From positions 23,883,437 to 23,947,436 of the forward strand of contig NC_064763.1 of assembly GCF_011397635.1 (NCBI RefSeq): DNA of 64,000 nucleotides, given 5' to 3'. A program made the position numbers and the translations under genes. Below the pieces are notes generated by a model, which did not search any database, was not told where the DNA came from, and saw only the letters and a program-made list of their open reading frames with translations. Shown here one piece after another: positions 11,003 to 26,000 of this stretch (position 1 is its first letter; each line of letters begins with the position of its first letter). Source of the DNA: Epinephelus fuscoguttatus. Lineage: Eukaryota; Chordata; Actinopteri; Perciformes; Serranidae.

Positions 11003-14000
11003 CTAAACAAATGATAAAAAAAAAAAAACATCATGTGGGTCAAAATTAGTCACCAGGAACATCCCTACTCCAAACAGATCATGTCTCCATCTAGCAGCTG
11101 CATCTCAAGCAACCCATAAGTTTGAATGCGTGTGTCAAAGAGATAGAGAGGGAGAGCCGTTGACAATCAGAGCCACTGGTCTTGCATGCCGATGTAAACT
11201 CCCCCCATTTTTCCTCTGGGTATTATCAGTTTATTCGACTAGTAATTCTGGCGCTGACTAGTGAGGGTAGCAAGGTTTAATTGACTAGTCGACTAAGACC
11301 AGCAACTCCTGCGGTCTGTGAGATAAAATTACTTTTTCTTTTTAAGATTTTTTTTTGGCTTTTTTTTGCCTTTTATTAGACAGGACAGACTTAGGTGTGA
11401 AAGCGGTAGAGAGAGGTGCTGAGCAAGACACACAGGAGACACAAAGCAAAGGGTCACAGGCCAGAGTCAGACCCATGGCCACTGCAGCAAGGACAATGCC
11501 TTGGTACATGGGACACCCCCTCTAACCACTGAGCTACTGGGTGCCCTAAAATGACTTTTTCTGTCAAAAGGAGTCTGGTGGCTTTGAAAAGAGCAATTTA
11601 ACAGTTTCACTTCCCCGTCCCCTTCTCTAAACTGGGGGCATGCCGACCACCATCTAGTGTAGGTAATACACCGACTATGAATGACAATGACTGTAAAGTA
11701 CCTGATACAGCCCCACTTCAAAAACTCTTTACTATCCCTTTTAGTTATAATTATTGTCAGTGCTCTAACTAAGGTCATAGCTTTTTGCTAACGGCTGAGT
11801 GAACACTTCCATTTAAAAAACACAGAGATGAAGGCAGATGGACTCGACCTTTAATATATAGTGAATGCCTGATAGGTAACTACATGAGAGAACCTACCTA
11901 GAAGGCGGAAGAGCAACTGTTTGGTTGCAACTTGGTAGTTGAAAATGTTGATGCCCTGATTATTATTAATGCCCAGTCGAGCCCCGGCTCTCACGATGGC
12001 ACGGCACAGGTTAGCATTTCCTTTCATGTAGGCCAGGAGCAGAACTGCAATAAGACACAGGTCACAGTCATTTTATTACAAGTGTACCACTAATACCAGC
12101 CTGCTGTTTGTATACTGTAATCAACAACATAAAATAAGCTGTCTACAGTACCTGTGTTCCCTTCATTATCTGGTTTGTCCAGAGGGTATTCAGGCATACA
12201 CTCCAGGAACAACTCAAAAATGGCAGCGGCGTTCTCTTTCCCATAATGGCCTAGTACGTGCATTGGTGACTGACCCCTGAGCAGATATAATAACATGTAA
12301 AGGAGACATTACAGTCAGAACAGAAGGTCATCTGTTATATTAAAAAGCTTCTGACTTCCATGGCGCTAATGTTGCTGCTGTAGTGACTTAGAAGTTTGAT
12401 CTTGTTGGTAACTGTTTTGGTAAACAAACTAAACGCACCTGAGATTGAAGGCCTCAGCGTCGATGTTGGACTCTGTGAGAAGGGTTCTGACATTGTTAAG
12501 GCGGCCCTGCATCACAGCCAGATGTAGAGCTGAGGAGACAACAAGAAGAACAGACAAAAGGACAAAATGTTATTGATAAGGATCGTGGTATGTTGGGGGG
12601 GTGGAATAATAATGAATAATTAACTACACAACAGAGAACGAGGTGTCTGGGAGGCAACCCAAGGACTGATAATGCCACTGTTTAGTTTCAAAACGATACA
12701 GAGACTGAAATATGAGCTGCTGTTGAATAGTCTTTGTAGCTTAGGAAGGTTCCTTACTGAGAGAAATGACCCAGAAGTCTCTCAGTGGCAGCCATGATAA
12801 GAGCTGTCCCTAATAGTGTTGTCACGATACCAAAATCTTTGTTTCAGTACCCATACCAATATGAATTTCAATACTTTTCGATACTTTTTGGTACTTTTCC
12901 TAAGGAAAAGTCCTTTTGGATACAAACCTTTAGAACAATAAATAGTAGGGGTGTAACAGTACCAAAAAATCATGGTTCGTTAAGTACCTCGGTATGGACA
13001 TACAGCAACATTAGCGCCATGGAGGTCAGAAGCTTTTTAATATAACAGATGACCTTCTGTTCTGACTGTAATGTCTCCTTTACATGTTATACCTGCTCAG
13101 GGGTCAGTCACCAATGCACGTACTAGGCCATTATGGGAAAGAGAATGGTATACGGTATACCAGTACTAAAATAGTACCGCGGTACTAGAGTATTCCAAAC
13201 GGTACTATACTGCATTTGGAAAATATCGGTACTTTGAAATTTATTCAATTCATTAATTTAGTTAATTTATTTTACTCATTTATGCACACAAACACCTTTC
13301 TTGTTCCTATTGGAGCACAGATTGCACAAGTGGTGTGTATGACAACACCTGTATCAACATTCGCAGCTGGCGCACGTGAAAAAAGGCAAGAGAAAGTCTG
13401 AATTGCAAAGGGAGGCAACACGAAACAACACAAACTTAGTGGAACATTTGAGTTACCAAACCGTGACGTCCATACCGAGGTACTTACTGAACCATGATTT
13501 TTTTGGTACCATTACACCCCTACTATTTATTGTTCTAAAGGTTTGTATCCAAAAGGACTTTTCCTTAGGAAAAGTACTGAAGAGTATCGAAAAGTATCGA
13601 AATTCATATTGGTATTGGTACCAAAACAAAGATTTTTGTATCGTGACAACACTACTTCACTATAACTCACAGCATTCACAGACAAACACTTGTCTTTATC
13701 TGGACACATATTCCCCACAAATACAACATGCTAACGTTATTAGCACAAGTCTATGGCATTCTACACTGTAAAAATTGGCCTGGCAGCTAGCAATATTTTC
13801 CTCTTCTCATATAAAACCAGGAAAAACAGCAACATTTAACAAAGATAACGGTACATAATTCGGCTCCATTACAACTCACAAGGTTCACTAACAAAACAAC
13901 TGTCTTATACTAAACACGTTTTCCAAACAAATACAACATGCTAATGTTATTAGCACAAGCCTATGGCATTTTACATTGTATAAATTAGCTTAGCGACAAG

Positions 14001-17000
14001 CGGAGATTTCCTCTGCTCATATGAAGCCAGGATAAATCACACACAAGTCTTAAAATGCTATTTTTGTGGAGGTTTTATTGTCTTCACAATTTATTGTTTC
14101 TTATCTGCAAAATGAAAGTAAATAAAAGCTTTGTTTCCACTGAGGGAAACGATCCCAGATCTTCAGAAGAAACTGAAGCATAATAATAAAGAATGCAAGG
14201 TACCGTTATTGCCATTCTCATCCTCAGCAGCAAAGTCTACTCCGTTCTCCAACAACACAGAACAAATAGTGGCCAGGTCCTGCTGGGCAGCCAGATGTAG
14301 CGCTGTCTGCCTGTGTTTGGTCAGCTCATTTACTTTGGCTCCAGCAAGCAGCTGGAAGCAGAAACATGAACAGTAAAAACAACATCAACAACCGCATCAG
14401 TCTTTCAACAACACTTAAATTGGCTTAAAAAGTAAACGCAGAGGGCTGAGAGATTCTTTCTGTTTATACCAGGTTGCGAACAATGATCTCAGATCCAGCC
14501 TGGACAGCCAGGTGCAGAGGGGTGAGTTTGGCTGCATCCTGAACTCTGGAGTTGACATTAGCTTGGACACTGATGAGGAACAGGACACTTTCGATATCTG
14601 AATTCTGCACAGCCACGTGGAGAAAATTACGTCCTTTGTTGTCCACCTGGGGAGAGAGAGGGGGAGAAAGAGAGAAAGAGAGAGAGAGAGAGAGAGCGCA
14701 AGAGATTAATACTGTAACTGTATGTAATGTTTATAAAGTGAGACAAACTGGTGGCGTTATATCAGCACTACCTGCTCAGCAGCACCTGGCTCCCTTTTGA
14801 GGATAGCCTCTGCTGCCTTGTTGTTTTTGTGCGTCATGGCACAGGCGAAGGGGGTCATTCCTTGACGGTCCCGAATGTTAAGACGGATGTCTGGATGGGA
14901 AATGAGGAGCTGTATAATGACATTGTGCTGGCTGCTAATGGCAGCGTGGATGGGAGCCCTGCCCTCTGCATCCTAAGAGAAATGGACGGTCACGTGATTA
15001 GAAAAAGAGCATGTTCAAGATCTTTCTTATCATCATTATATACACAACAATTACATAGAAACGGTAGTTGGTGATGAAAATTTTGAACCTCAGGCTTCCT
15101 CCTACAGTCCTTGTGTATAAAAAGAAAATGAAAAGAAAATCTAGAAAAGTATCAGTATCATGTTTACAACTACAACTAAGTAATCTCTTATTAGCTGTAT
15201 GCTGTAATGGCAGAAAGAAGTGGATCCACTGATGTGACAGGACTGACCTGTGCATTAACATTAGCTCCAAACTCTAGAAGGCACTGCACCACCTCCTCCA
15301 AACCCCAGCTGCTCGCCAGGTGGAGGGGTGTTTGTCCATCTCTGGCTTCTTCGTCTCCTTCCCCATTAGGGCCTGGCCGTCTGCTGCTATTTACGTCACA
15401 ACCGCTATTTACACACAGGAGGCAGACAGTACGTTAATACAGGGGGCTACAGATATCACAATAACACTGAGCATAAAAAAACCCAACAGGTTTCTAGTTT
15501 CAGACAGATTCTATTTTTATCTGTATAATAAATACTGAGTCACAGTTTAGACAAACGTGTGTATTTACGGCTGGGATTAGGTTTCCCAAACACTGTTGGT
15601 GAGGAGATTTGCATACCTGCGGATAAGGAAGCAAGCAGAGACCTCATTATTCTCATCAACAGCTCTGTGCAGGAGGGTCTGCTGGCAGCCAGAGGGCCCT
15701 GTGCTCCAAGATGTCGCATCACAGCCATGGCGGACCTTAGAGGAACAAACATGACTCAAAACAGTCACAACTCAAGGAAAAAAAATTATTATAAAACATA
15801 CGTACAGCCTTTAATAAGGCTTAAACACAGACAAAGTGCTACAGATGTGAATACCAGTGGTTTATAAAATATCAGTGGTTTATAGTCATTTCGTTTTTTC
15901 TCTTTTTGGAACCAATCAGTGTTCACTTCAGAGGTTTTGGATAAGGCTGATATGAATCTGTGCACGACGCTTAGAGTCTCCTATTATTGTCAGGAGGTGG
16001 CACTACTCACCAAATTATTATGAATCCGGACCTTTATCACAAACTGGAACTTGTTAGATTAGACGTTTAAATGAATAAATGTCCACCACCTCCCTAGTTG
16101 GCACCAGAAATATTAGTCAGTTACTGCCAATTACTGTTTTCTTCATGTACAAGGCTGCTTAACTGTCATGCAGCCGCCCACCACTAGTGGATGCTACAGA
16201 GCCATCAGACAGCAGTCCCCCTCCCCGTAGTAATGCTCAACTAGACTGCTTTCTTCTTTCCTTCATTTATAGTTTCCTTAAGAAGACTGAGGATGTTTGC
16301 TGCCAACAAGACAACCACATGCATCCACAGCTAAGGCTAATTAAGCTTTCATTTCATTGCTTTCAATTTCATTTTACCTTAAATACTGTTTTGTAACATT
16401 TAATACCCAGCAGTGAGGAACTAAGAGGGTACTATCATCTCTAAATTGGTTGCATTTATCTCACCAGTGTGGACGCGATATCTTCCAGGCCATTCTCCAG
16501 AGCCAGCCACAATGGAGGGTCCCCTTTATCATCCACCACAGACATATCAGCTCCTCTTGTGCAAATGGCATCCACCACCAGTGGCAGCTGGTTACTGATG
16601 GCCAGCTGTAGTGCTGTTTGTCCCTCCTGGGTCCTGATAGTGGAGAATATATATATATATATGTAGAGAGCCATAAGATACAAAAATACAATTTAAAGTC
16701 TCCACTCAAAATTCCTAACTAGATACTGAGGGATTTCTTAAATAATATTTTTTTATCTGCGTATTAGTTTATGATTAAATTTAAAGTGGACAAAATTGTG
16801 AATAACTGTGTAGCAGGACGTTTTAAGGCATGCCCCTAAATTTTCTGTTTGTGCTCCTAAAATTTTCAGTTAGGCGCTACAGTGCTCCTACTCATAAAAG
16901 TTATTCTGGAGCCGTGCAGGTAACAAGAGAGAAATTATCAATAATCACTGGGAAATGGGTAAACAGAGAAAATGTATTCCTCAGTAAATAGCAGTCCCAT

Positions 17001-20000
17001 ACCTTGGTGGCCGAGGGGTTAAGTCAGGTAGCATAAACAGCAAAGACCCGTGTTTGAATCTCGCCAGGCATCTTAATTACATGTCGTATCCCCCCACCTC
17101 CTGTGTCATCTTCATCTCTCTACATTTTGGAAAATTAATAGAAAAGGCATTACGTGCTCAAAACCTGGGCATTACCTAACATTGATGTCTGCCTGATGCT
17201 CGAGAAGGAAGAGGGCGCTCTTGCTGTCCTGTCTTTGGATGGCCATGTGCAGCAGGGTTTGTCCAGTGGACATAGTGTCATTGATAGAAGCCCCTGAGCC
17301 CAGCAGCTGTGCTGCTATGGTGTGCATGCCTGACAGAGACACATTGTACATGTTATACATCACATACACAGATCACCATGCAGTCTTGTAAGGAGGTTAT
17401 GTATGGTGGTGTGATGCTGCTGTGTACCTGTCCAGAGGGCCAAGCCCAGCACTGTCTGGTCCATGGAGTCTTTGAGACTGAAGTCTGGAATGATCTGGAA
17501 GTTGTTGGTGGCATGAAGAGCATTGGCTGCAACAGAGCAATTAAAGATGAGATAAGTTCATGTATAGTGAGATCAAGCAGAAATCACTTAACACACCTGC
17601 CATGGTTGCATTTCAAGTACAGGCATCCAAGTGTCTAAATGCTGACCTTTCTGCTCGAGGATGACAGAGACCACATCTGGGTGGTTGTGAGCGATGGCCA
17701 TGTGCAGGGGGGTCTGCATAGCAACACCAACGGTGTCATCAGGCAGAGCCTTCTGGGTCTGCAGGTTGGGGTTGGCCCCCTGCTGCAGCAGCTCTGCTGT
17801 CAGGCTCGCCAGGCCACAGCGACACGCTGTATGAAGTGGGCTCTCACCCTAAAACAAGGTCAAAGGATTGATAATTTCTTTATTTGTAACACAGAAGAAA
17901 AACATCTAGATCTCATGATTTAAGTTATCAGAGTGCATTTAACTTATTGAGCCCCCTACAAGACAGCGAGTCTCAATCGATTGCCCGGTCAAGTGATCGA
18001 GGATAGAGGACGGAGGAGTCGAGGAGGCATATTGGGATGAACCACCTATTTTTTTTTAACTGTTTAAAGTAACCTGCACACAAGGTTGTATTCATTAACA
18101 ATGTTGCTACACACCCATTTGTTGACATGGTTGACCTTTGCTCCGTGAGTTGCGAGGAAAAGTGCTGCTGCCTCATTGCCGGCCCGAGCTGCTCTCTGCA
18201 TGAGACAGTTTTCTGCAAGGAAAAAAATGGAGAAAGATGAAGATGAAAATGTTTTTAAGGGATTAAAAGCATTGTGGCAGCAAAACAGGTTATTAAACAG
18301 TACCTGTGGCTGTGTCTGGTGCATCAGGGTTGCTTCCTCTCTGGATAAGCTGGGCTGCAAAACTATTCTCATCAAATGAGGTGCCGTTCACAACTGGTGC
18401 GTCATCCTCAAATGGGTTTACTGAGGGGTCTGAAGACACGGTGATGTACTGCAGGGCCAGCCACAGAGCTGTGCTGCCCTCGTGGTCCTTGAGCTCCAGG
18501 TCAAGCCTAACAGGATGGACAGATTACACCAGGTTACACACAGGATTATCTCCAGAGTCGAATGATGACTGGGGTCACACGATCTTGTAAATATCGGTGC
18601 CTTCAAACCGGGTCGTGAGAATATTTTTGAGAATAGTTTTAAATTCAAGAACTGTCATGTACAATGATAAACAAACTCACTAATTCAATTTAAAGGCAGA
18701 ATGTGACTCACTGTTTGCACTGTAGCAGCTGGTTGAACACTGGCTCATTCCCTGATGCCACAGCTTCATGCATCGGAGTCCTAAAAATGACACAAGACAA
18801 AGCGGTTACACTTTGTAGTCCAATAACACTCATTAAACCAGAGCCCGGTCGGCGACCTACCTGCCCTTGCTGTTCTGCATGTTGGGGTTGGCTCCGGTCT
18901 TCAGCAGAGCCTCTGCGATTCGTGCCATACCGCTCATAACCTCCGCAGAGTGTTTCTTGGGGCTGAAAGAACAGACCAGGTGAAGCGGGGTTTCCACTGC
19001 CCCCACTGTAGCTGCATTCACCTGGGCCGAGTGTCGAATTAGGAAGATGGAGGCAAACTCATCACCTGGAGGAAGTGGAAGGAAGAATTTATGCTTTCAT
19101 GTATCAACTTCAAAATCTAGTGTTTACACTGTAACCAAATCTGTACAATCAGTCAATCAGACTTTATTTGCATCACACCTCTCATACAGGTTAGTGTAGC
19201 TTCACGGATGACTGACATGGGTACCACTGCAGGTATATTAACAACTCAGCAGCGAAGCCAAACGTTTATTTTGGACACCACCTCTACAATAAAGCTATAG
19301 GGGTGCCACAGAGTGGAGTAATAGTGTCTCCTACACACCTCTCTGGATGGCCTTATGCAGGAGGCTCCAGCCACTCTGGTCCACCATGTCCACATCGGCT
19401 TTGTTGTTAACCAGAGTGGTGGCGATGCTTTCCAATTTACGAGCGAGCGCCAGGTCTAGTGCCAGGTCACCATTATTGTCCAGTTCATTCAGCTTTGCAG
19501 GAAGCTGAAAACAAAGGATAAACAAAACAAAATGTTAGTTTACTGTTATTCTACCGTGCTGGTTACACTGTAACAAGCGACAGTCAATAAAGGGTTAACG
19601 CTGACCTGCGAGTCCATCTCGATGAGATAGAGAAAGACCACATCTTCTCGCTCCACTTTGATGGCTTTGTGGAGAGGGTACTCTGTTTTCGATTTGATCA
19701 TCTTGTAAAGCAGCTGGGCACTCATGGTGCTGAAATCTTCTTTCCTCAGATCATCCTGATGAAACACAGCAACGTCAACAAGTGTCACCCAGAACGTCCG
19801 GAAATAAGACGAACACTGAGTGGGTGCTACGGGAAGTTTACCAAAGTGAGGTCACCATTCACTGAATAAGTAAAGGAAATGACTGTCTGATATACCACGC
19901 CACCTGATTGATGTTTTTCATATTTAGCTTATGGTTATGCACTGAATCCTTTTATTTATTTCTTTAATTAACTTTTATGTCTATATTTTATTTATTTTCT

Positions 20001-23000
20001 CAGCTAATTCAATTCAGTTCTTCACTTTTTTTTCTCTCACCTAAATTTTATTGCTTGGTAATTTGCCTAAATTTTATTGTTCTGTTCTATCTTTGTGCTG
20101 GATCCAAACACAAAAGCCTAGCTATGACGTTTTGGCTTATGCATCGTAACTGATAAGACCCAATCAGGACGCAAACATTAGTGGCTGCGTCACCATTTTT
20201 AAAAGTCCCTCCAGACTAAAACACAGCTCTGAAGTTTTCAAACTAAAACAAGGTCAGCAGCGTTTTCAAAAGTCTCCGTTTTTGGGGGTTCCAGAGCGCC
20301 AAAGTAGTGTGGACACTAGGTGTAAACACAGCAATAGTTCTGTTTTAAAACTAAACAAACTAATGTGAATGTAGCCTTTGTGCAGGGAGGGATACAATGT
20401 ATGTTAATGTCTGTACGAGTCCAGGATGTTTGTACATGTGTGTTTGTTTATATCAATGCAAAACTCCTTAAATAATGCTTTTACAAAGAGGATAAAATCC
20501 TAAAAATAATGCCGACATGCTCTTAAGATGGAGAATTCTTTGCTTTGGTGAAGTCAGCAGTTATCAGAGTTTGAGACTGAGGTGTCAGAAGCTGATGACG
20601 CTTGACAGACATTTACTACATTTAAGTCATAAAGACAACCTTGAAAACTGCCGAGCTGTGGCCTCTTTGGATTTATTGTATCATAAATGATGGGACACTT
20701 CACACTGATGAGAGGACATAACATTAATCTGTAAAAAAAAGAGAGCGTGAGAGGATTAACCCGCAGTAACACAGCAGGTTAAAAGTGATTCAGAAGTGGC
20801 ACACACAAACAAAGGCCCGACCTGAGCATTTATAGATTCACACTATGATGGGTTTCTTTTATCCATCCTGTGCTACAGAGTGGAACAAAGTGCCTCGTGC
20901 AATAATGGAGCCTTTAAGAAAATGGTCAAACAGAGGCTGCTCCAAAATCTGGTTTTAAAAATAATGTCCATATTTGTATTGTTGTTTTTTATTGGCATGT
21001 TTATCTGTGGAGGGGCTGTCATGTTAGGATGTGGTGCATAGTGGTCGTGTGTCTCTTGCTTTGATCGTTGAATAGCTGTCTCCATCTTGTTGTGCAGTAA
21101 AAGGACTGATCAAGAACCATGATGGAAACAAGTCCCGGACTTTGTCGTGTTACCTCTTACAAAATCTGGATTTCTTTTAAAGCTGTATTTGAACATTTGT
21201 CAAATAAAGTAAACCAAAGGCAGATTTTGATGCGTCAGGACTACGGATGTCAGTTTCTCTTTTTTCTTGAGATCTTGTCTTTGAGTCCAGCACTCCATTA
21301 ACTCAGTGAGCTTCAGCGCCACATTTTAAAGTGCTATCCATTTAGAGGTGGTGAAGTTTAAATGTTTTGTGATATAAATGTCTTGCTTTTTATTTTATTT
21401 TCTGTTGGCTGTGATGACAGATAGCCAGCTGGCTGCATTGACATGGAACAGAAAAATAGTGTCCATTGACCAACCGTCAGTCTCCACTGGTTAGCTAAAG
21501 CCCAGTTTCCATCAAACACTATCGGTATGGTACCTTTGGAACCAAAAGTAACCCTTCAGACAGGGTACCTAGACCCTAGTGTTTCCACTGCAAACAGTAC
21601 TCTTAAATGTGGGCGGGGTTGTTGTCACTCACTGCTCCGTCCAGCACTCACTGTATTTCCTCATCAGCAGTGACACAGAGGAAAGTTTGTACCTTGTTTA
21701 TCGTCCACAGAACGATTTTCAGGACAAAATAAAACAGGCTGCAGTGAGAGTCTCTCTCCATGGGATATTTAAAAATAGCGGGTTTGTGCATTTAGTCCTT
21801 CTCAGGCAAGCTCAGGGGTTTAGTGCTGCTGGAGCCCACAGGAACGACGCTCCACAATGCTTTATTTTTTTCTCCGAGTGAGAACTTGGGTGTATGCCGT
21901 TCACATGATCCAGTCAAAAAAAGTATTACCAGTTCACGTCAAAACCAGCCACAACTCAGCCCTGAGCAGATTGACGGTCCTTTATTGACCAATCAGACTG
22001 CAGGGTCTCTAGCTCCACCTTTTAGTACCAGGTCTGTGTGCTAGGTACCCCAGCAGAAGGGTGACCAAAAATACGGACAGTACAGAACAGTTCCATTGGT
22101 ACCATCCACAACTTTTCACAGTGGAAATGGAAAAAAAAGGCGTACTAAACTGAAGTGAACTGAACCGTACCGCTCAGTGGAAACGGGGCTTAACATTGAC
22201 CTTAGCCACTCTGCACTATTTATTTCTTTATTTTATTTGTAATTTGTCTGTGTTGTTTCAATTTTGTTGTGTGAAGGACGTTGGGCTGCATGTTTGAATA
22301 AAAGGGGTTTTATAAAAAGCAAAGCTGATGTTATGTTGTCTAGTTGGACATGTACAAACACTGTGTGAAGGTCCTCACCCAGTGACTGGCTATGATCTCC
22401 CCACAGTAGTTCATCAGGGTGGTGGCATTCAGCTCCTCAGCTGTTTGGTAGAAACGAATGCAATTCCTCACATTTACCGAAGACATCACACCTTTTTCAC
22501 ACCTGTCCCAGCACACAAATGGATTTTCAGAGCCGTTAAGCCATGTACATCAATAAAATATTATGCAAAAACAGTGACTCTGCCACTGCCACTAACTACA
22601 GATGAAGAGTCAGTGTATCTGACTCATGCTGACCTCTCTCTGAGCAGCTGCAGCTGGAAGCGGTTTGCCAGCTTCATCAAGTCAATAAGAAAGGCATCAT
22701 CTTCAGTGAGCTCCAACTCATCCGTGTACGCCCAGCGCAACATCGCCATGGCAACTTCAGGTTTGCAATCTGGAAACCCAGCATGTCACAAAGTCAGAAA
22801 TTCACACACAGTGATCAATGGCTAACCTGCTGTAATTCTCACCGATGGAAAACTGACACTTCGCACTTTGTAATCATTTTGGACAAATAGAAAACTTTTA
22901 AGATCACGTAAAATTTTCCTTTATTTTAAAAAAGTGGAATGCCCTCTGCAAAAACATTATTTGCTCATATTTATATAAATTCTACTGAGCTCTACTGATT

Positions 23001-26000
23001 ATCTGAAAACAGGCACAAGGGCCAGATGTCTATCCGATACTGGACTTTGACATTCTGTGTGATGATCCACTCCAAAATAAATATTCGGTTAATCTATAAA
23101 CATGTTGACTGACAGTGTGAGGAGGTAACAGCTGGATTTTCATGATAATTCAAGATACTTCTTTAACAACGTGACGTCACTCACCAGACAGGTCCAGTTC
23201 AGAGGTGGAGGCCAGGTTGGCCAGACTCCAGACATCACTGCGAGCAGCCAACACAAACTTATGGGCACTGAGACTCTCTCCTGCTACTTTCACTTTCAGA
23301 TCACTGCAAAACCAACACACCCATCTCTCAGAAAACAAGCACATATATCAGAAATAATCTAGAGCCCATATGCACAGGACCAGTATTACCTGGGGACTTG
23401 GAATAATTTGTAATAACTGCAGAGATCTGTGATCTTAGTCACATGTGAATCTGCCATGTCTATAATTTGTCTCGTAAAAATTCCACCACAGATCACCTGC
23501 CATATTTTGCCGATAATATTTGGGGTGCAGGTGATTCATCTTACTACACAGCATGGAGACCCATTTGCAGAGGATGCAAGCTCAATCAATCAGAAGAGTA
23601 AAATTTCAAACGATGACGGTAAGGAACAGTCTTCTATCTCTCAACAGTTATTATGTAGTAGCCTATTATCATCATATCCAAAGGATAACTTATGGTTGCC
23701 ATAGTGTCGCCGGCACGAGATTTGTTCACCAGAAAATGACGTAACCACCCCTTTTGTGTTGAACTTGAAGTCTCCAAAATTTGTCGTGGCCTTTGGTCAT
23801 GCATCTCTGAACTTTTGTAACAAGGCGCTGACTCCACGCGCTCCGCTTTTCAGCTTCACATGGAAGCTTTTTAGGGAAGATTGGCAGAGCAAGTTCGCCT
23901 GTAAAGACATCTCTACAACTCCTCACTAAGAGACCACAGGAAGAGTCAAATGGCCTTAAATTGTTGTGTGTGGGGAAGAACAAAAGAGATGTGATAAAAA
24001 ATGAAAAAAAGTTCTCATGGAAAAACCCGGGGGAAACAAAGTGCTATAAAATCATTTCAACATGGAGTGACAGTAATTCTTACAGTACACAAATGCAATG
24101 TTTGAAGGTACATTGGTGTTTATTTCATTTGCCAGGCAGCCTTTTTACAGTACCGCTCTTCTGGTAACAATCGTTGATTTTGTCCTTATCCAAAGAATAC
24201 TTTGTTTGTATGCCTTACATAGCGAAGCATACTGCGAACAACGTGTTGAGCATTAATGCCTCTATGCATGCTCATAGCTCTAGTGCCACCATCTACTGAG
24301 GCTCGCACCATGGTGTCTTGGGCAAGTATAACAAAGCTTTAATGACAGCTAATTTGAATAAAATACAGGCTCTGCTTATCCCGTGCAAATGCAGTTCCAT
24401 ATGAAAAGGGCTTAGGTCTTAAATAATGCTTAAAGTAAAACACAATCAAAGCACTTAAAAACACCATTTACACTCACAGGCTTTCATGGTGTTGTGTGAC
24501 AGGCCCATCAACTTCAACAATGTAGCAGCAAAGGCATGTTGTATCATGCAACACACACCACAGCAGTAATACAACTACATAATAACAGTTGCAGCACTGC
24601 AAACAAAACTCATACCCATCCACTCCCACTGTGATCCTCACCTGTACTGTTCCTGCTGATAGAGGTCGGCCACGATGTCCAGCAGGCGGCTGATGAAGGA
24701 GTCTGCAGCTGCAGGGCTGGGGGAGCCCTGGCCAGAGGCCTGAGCAGCGAGCACGGCACAGCGCCGCTCTGTGTCGGCCAGCTTCTGCTGCATCTTCACA
24801 TACTCCTGCCTGAGCAGGGCCAGGTGCTTCTGCAGCTTGGCCACCTCCTCTGTTCCACACCAAGGTAAGGGAAACAGACAGAGGATAAAAACGAGATGCA
24901 GGGATAGAAGCAGGTGGTAAGAAAGATGAATTCCTGAACACAGGTCACAACTGGACCATTTGAAGCACCTTAGAGGTGGTCCATAGTACAGTGGCTCCAA
25001 TAAACAGTAGCGAGTGTTTGGGATCTTACAAAACTATCTGTTGTTCAAATATTATTCTTATGACAAAGGAGAAACATGTAATGAAGGTTGTGAACTGGAT
25101 TTGCACCTACAAAATGTGACTTGAGCCACTTTTACTTTTCATAATACTGGCCTATTTCTTGTGACATTTTCCCACGTCACCTGTGTTGCACAGAAAAAGA
25201 ACTTTCCCCTGTGTAAGGCAAAACAGGATGCAAATTTTGTAATCTTAAAAACGGACACTGGCAGATTCTACAGAGCGTATTTTTGTTTGGACAAACCTTT
25301 CCCTCTTCCTCTAAATGAAAAACGCTTTCTACAGGGTTACAAAACAATTTCATGTCTCAGCCTTGATTCCACAGAGTTTCACTGAGGCCCATTTCCTTCC
25401 TTTAAACCAGTTAAGTTTTACTGAGCACAGAATGCTGAGACGGCACGTTACTTTGTCCTCCCTCATAAACCGTTACTGGCACAGAGACGTGTCATGAGGA
25501 ACAGGGGGGGGTGTTTCTGTAAAAACCACCTGATCAGCTCAACACAGGAAGGGCAGTATGGAGGAGCAACAGCTTATGGCCAACTGACCAGCGGCCTCTG
25601 AACAAACTCTTATTCTATACTAAAAATCCACCTTCGTTTGCAGGATTTAGCAGGCATCACTAATGCATTTGCGTAATGCATTAAGTAGATTTCCCTTAAG
25701 GAGGAACACACAGCAGGCATTCCCTTATGTTCAGGCCAAATATAGGTGGTGCCCTTGGCCATGGCCAATTATCTCAATATAATGTGCACATTGTTTTAGT
25801 ACTTCTTTGATATTTTTATTGCAGATTTCTTCTTTTTTAAGTCTCTTGATATTTGCAATACTTACTTTACTTGTTTGCTCCATTTTCTCTTAATATGTTT
25901 GCTGTGTACCAAGACACCAAAGCAAATTCATTATATGTAAAACCTACCATATTGTATATTTTACTCCACTGCATTCAATTGATAACTTTGCAGATTCTAA

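Noticed and set aside
17005-17080. Possible functional tRNA
   Set aside because: No acceptor or anticodon stem pairs; it is a SINE-like remnant.
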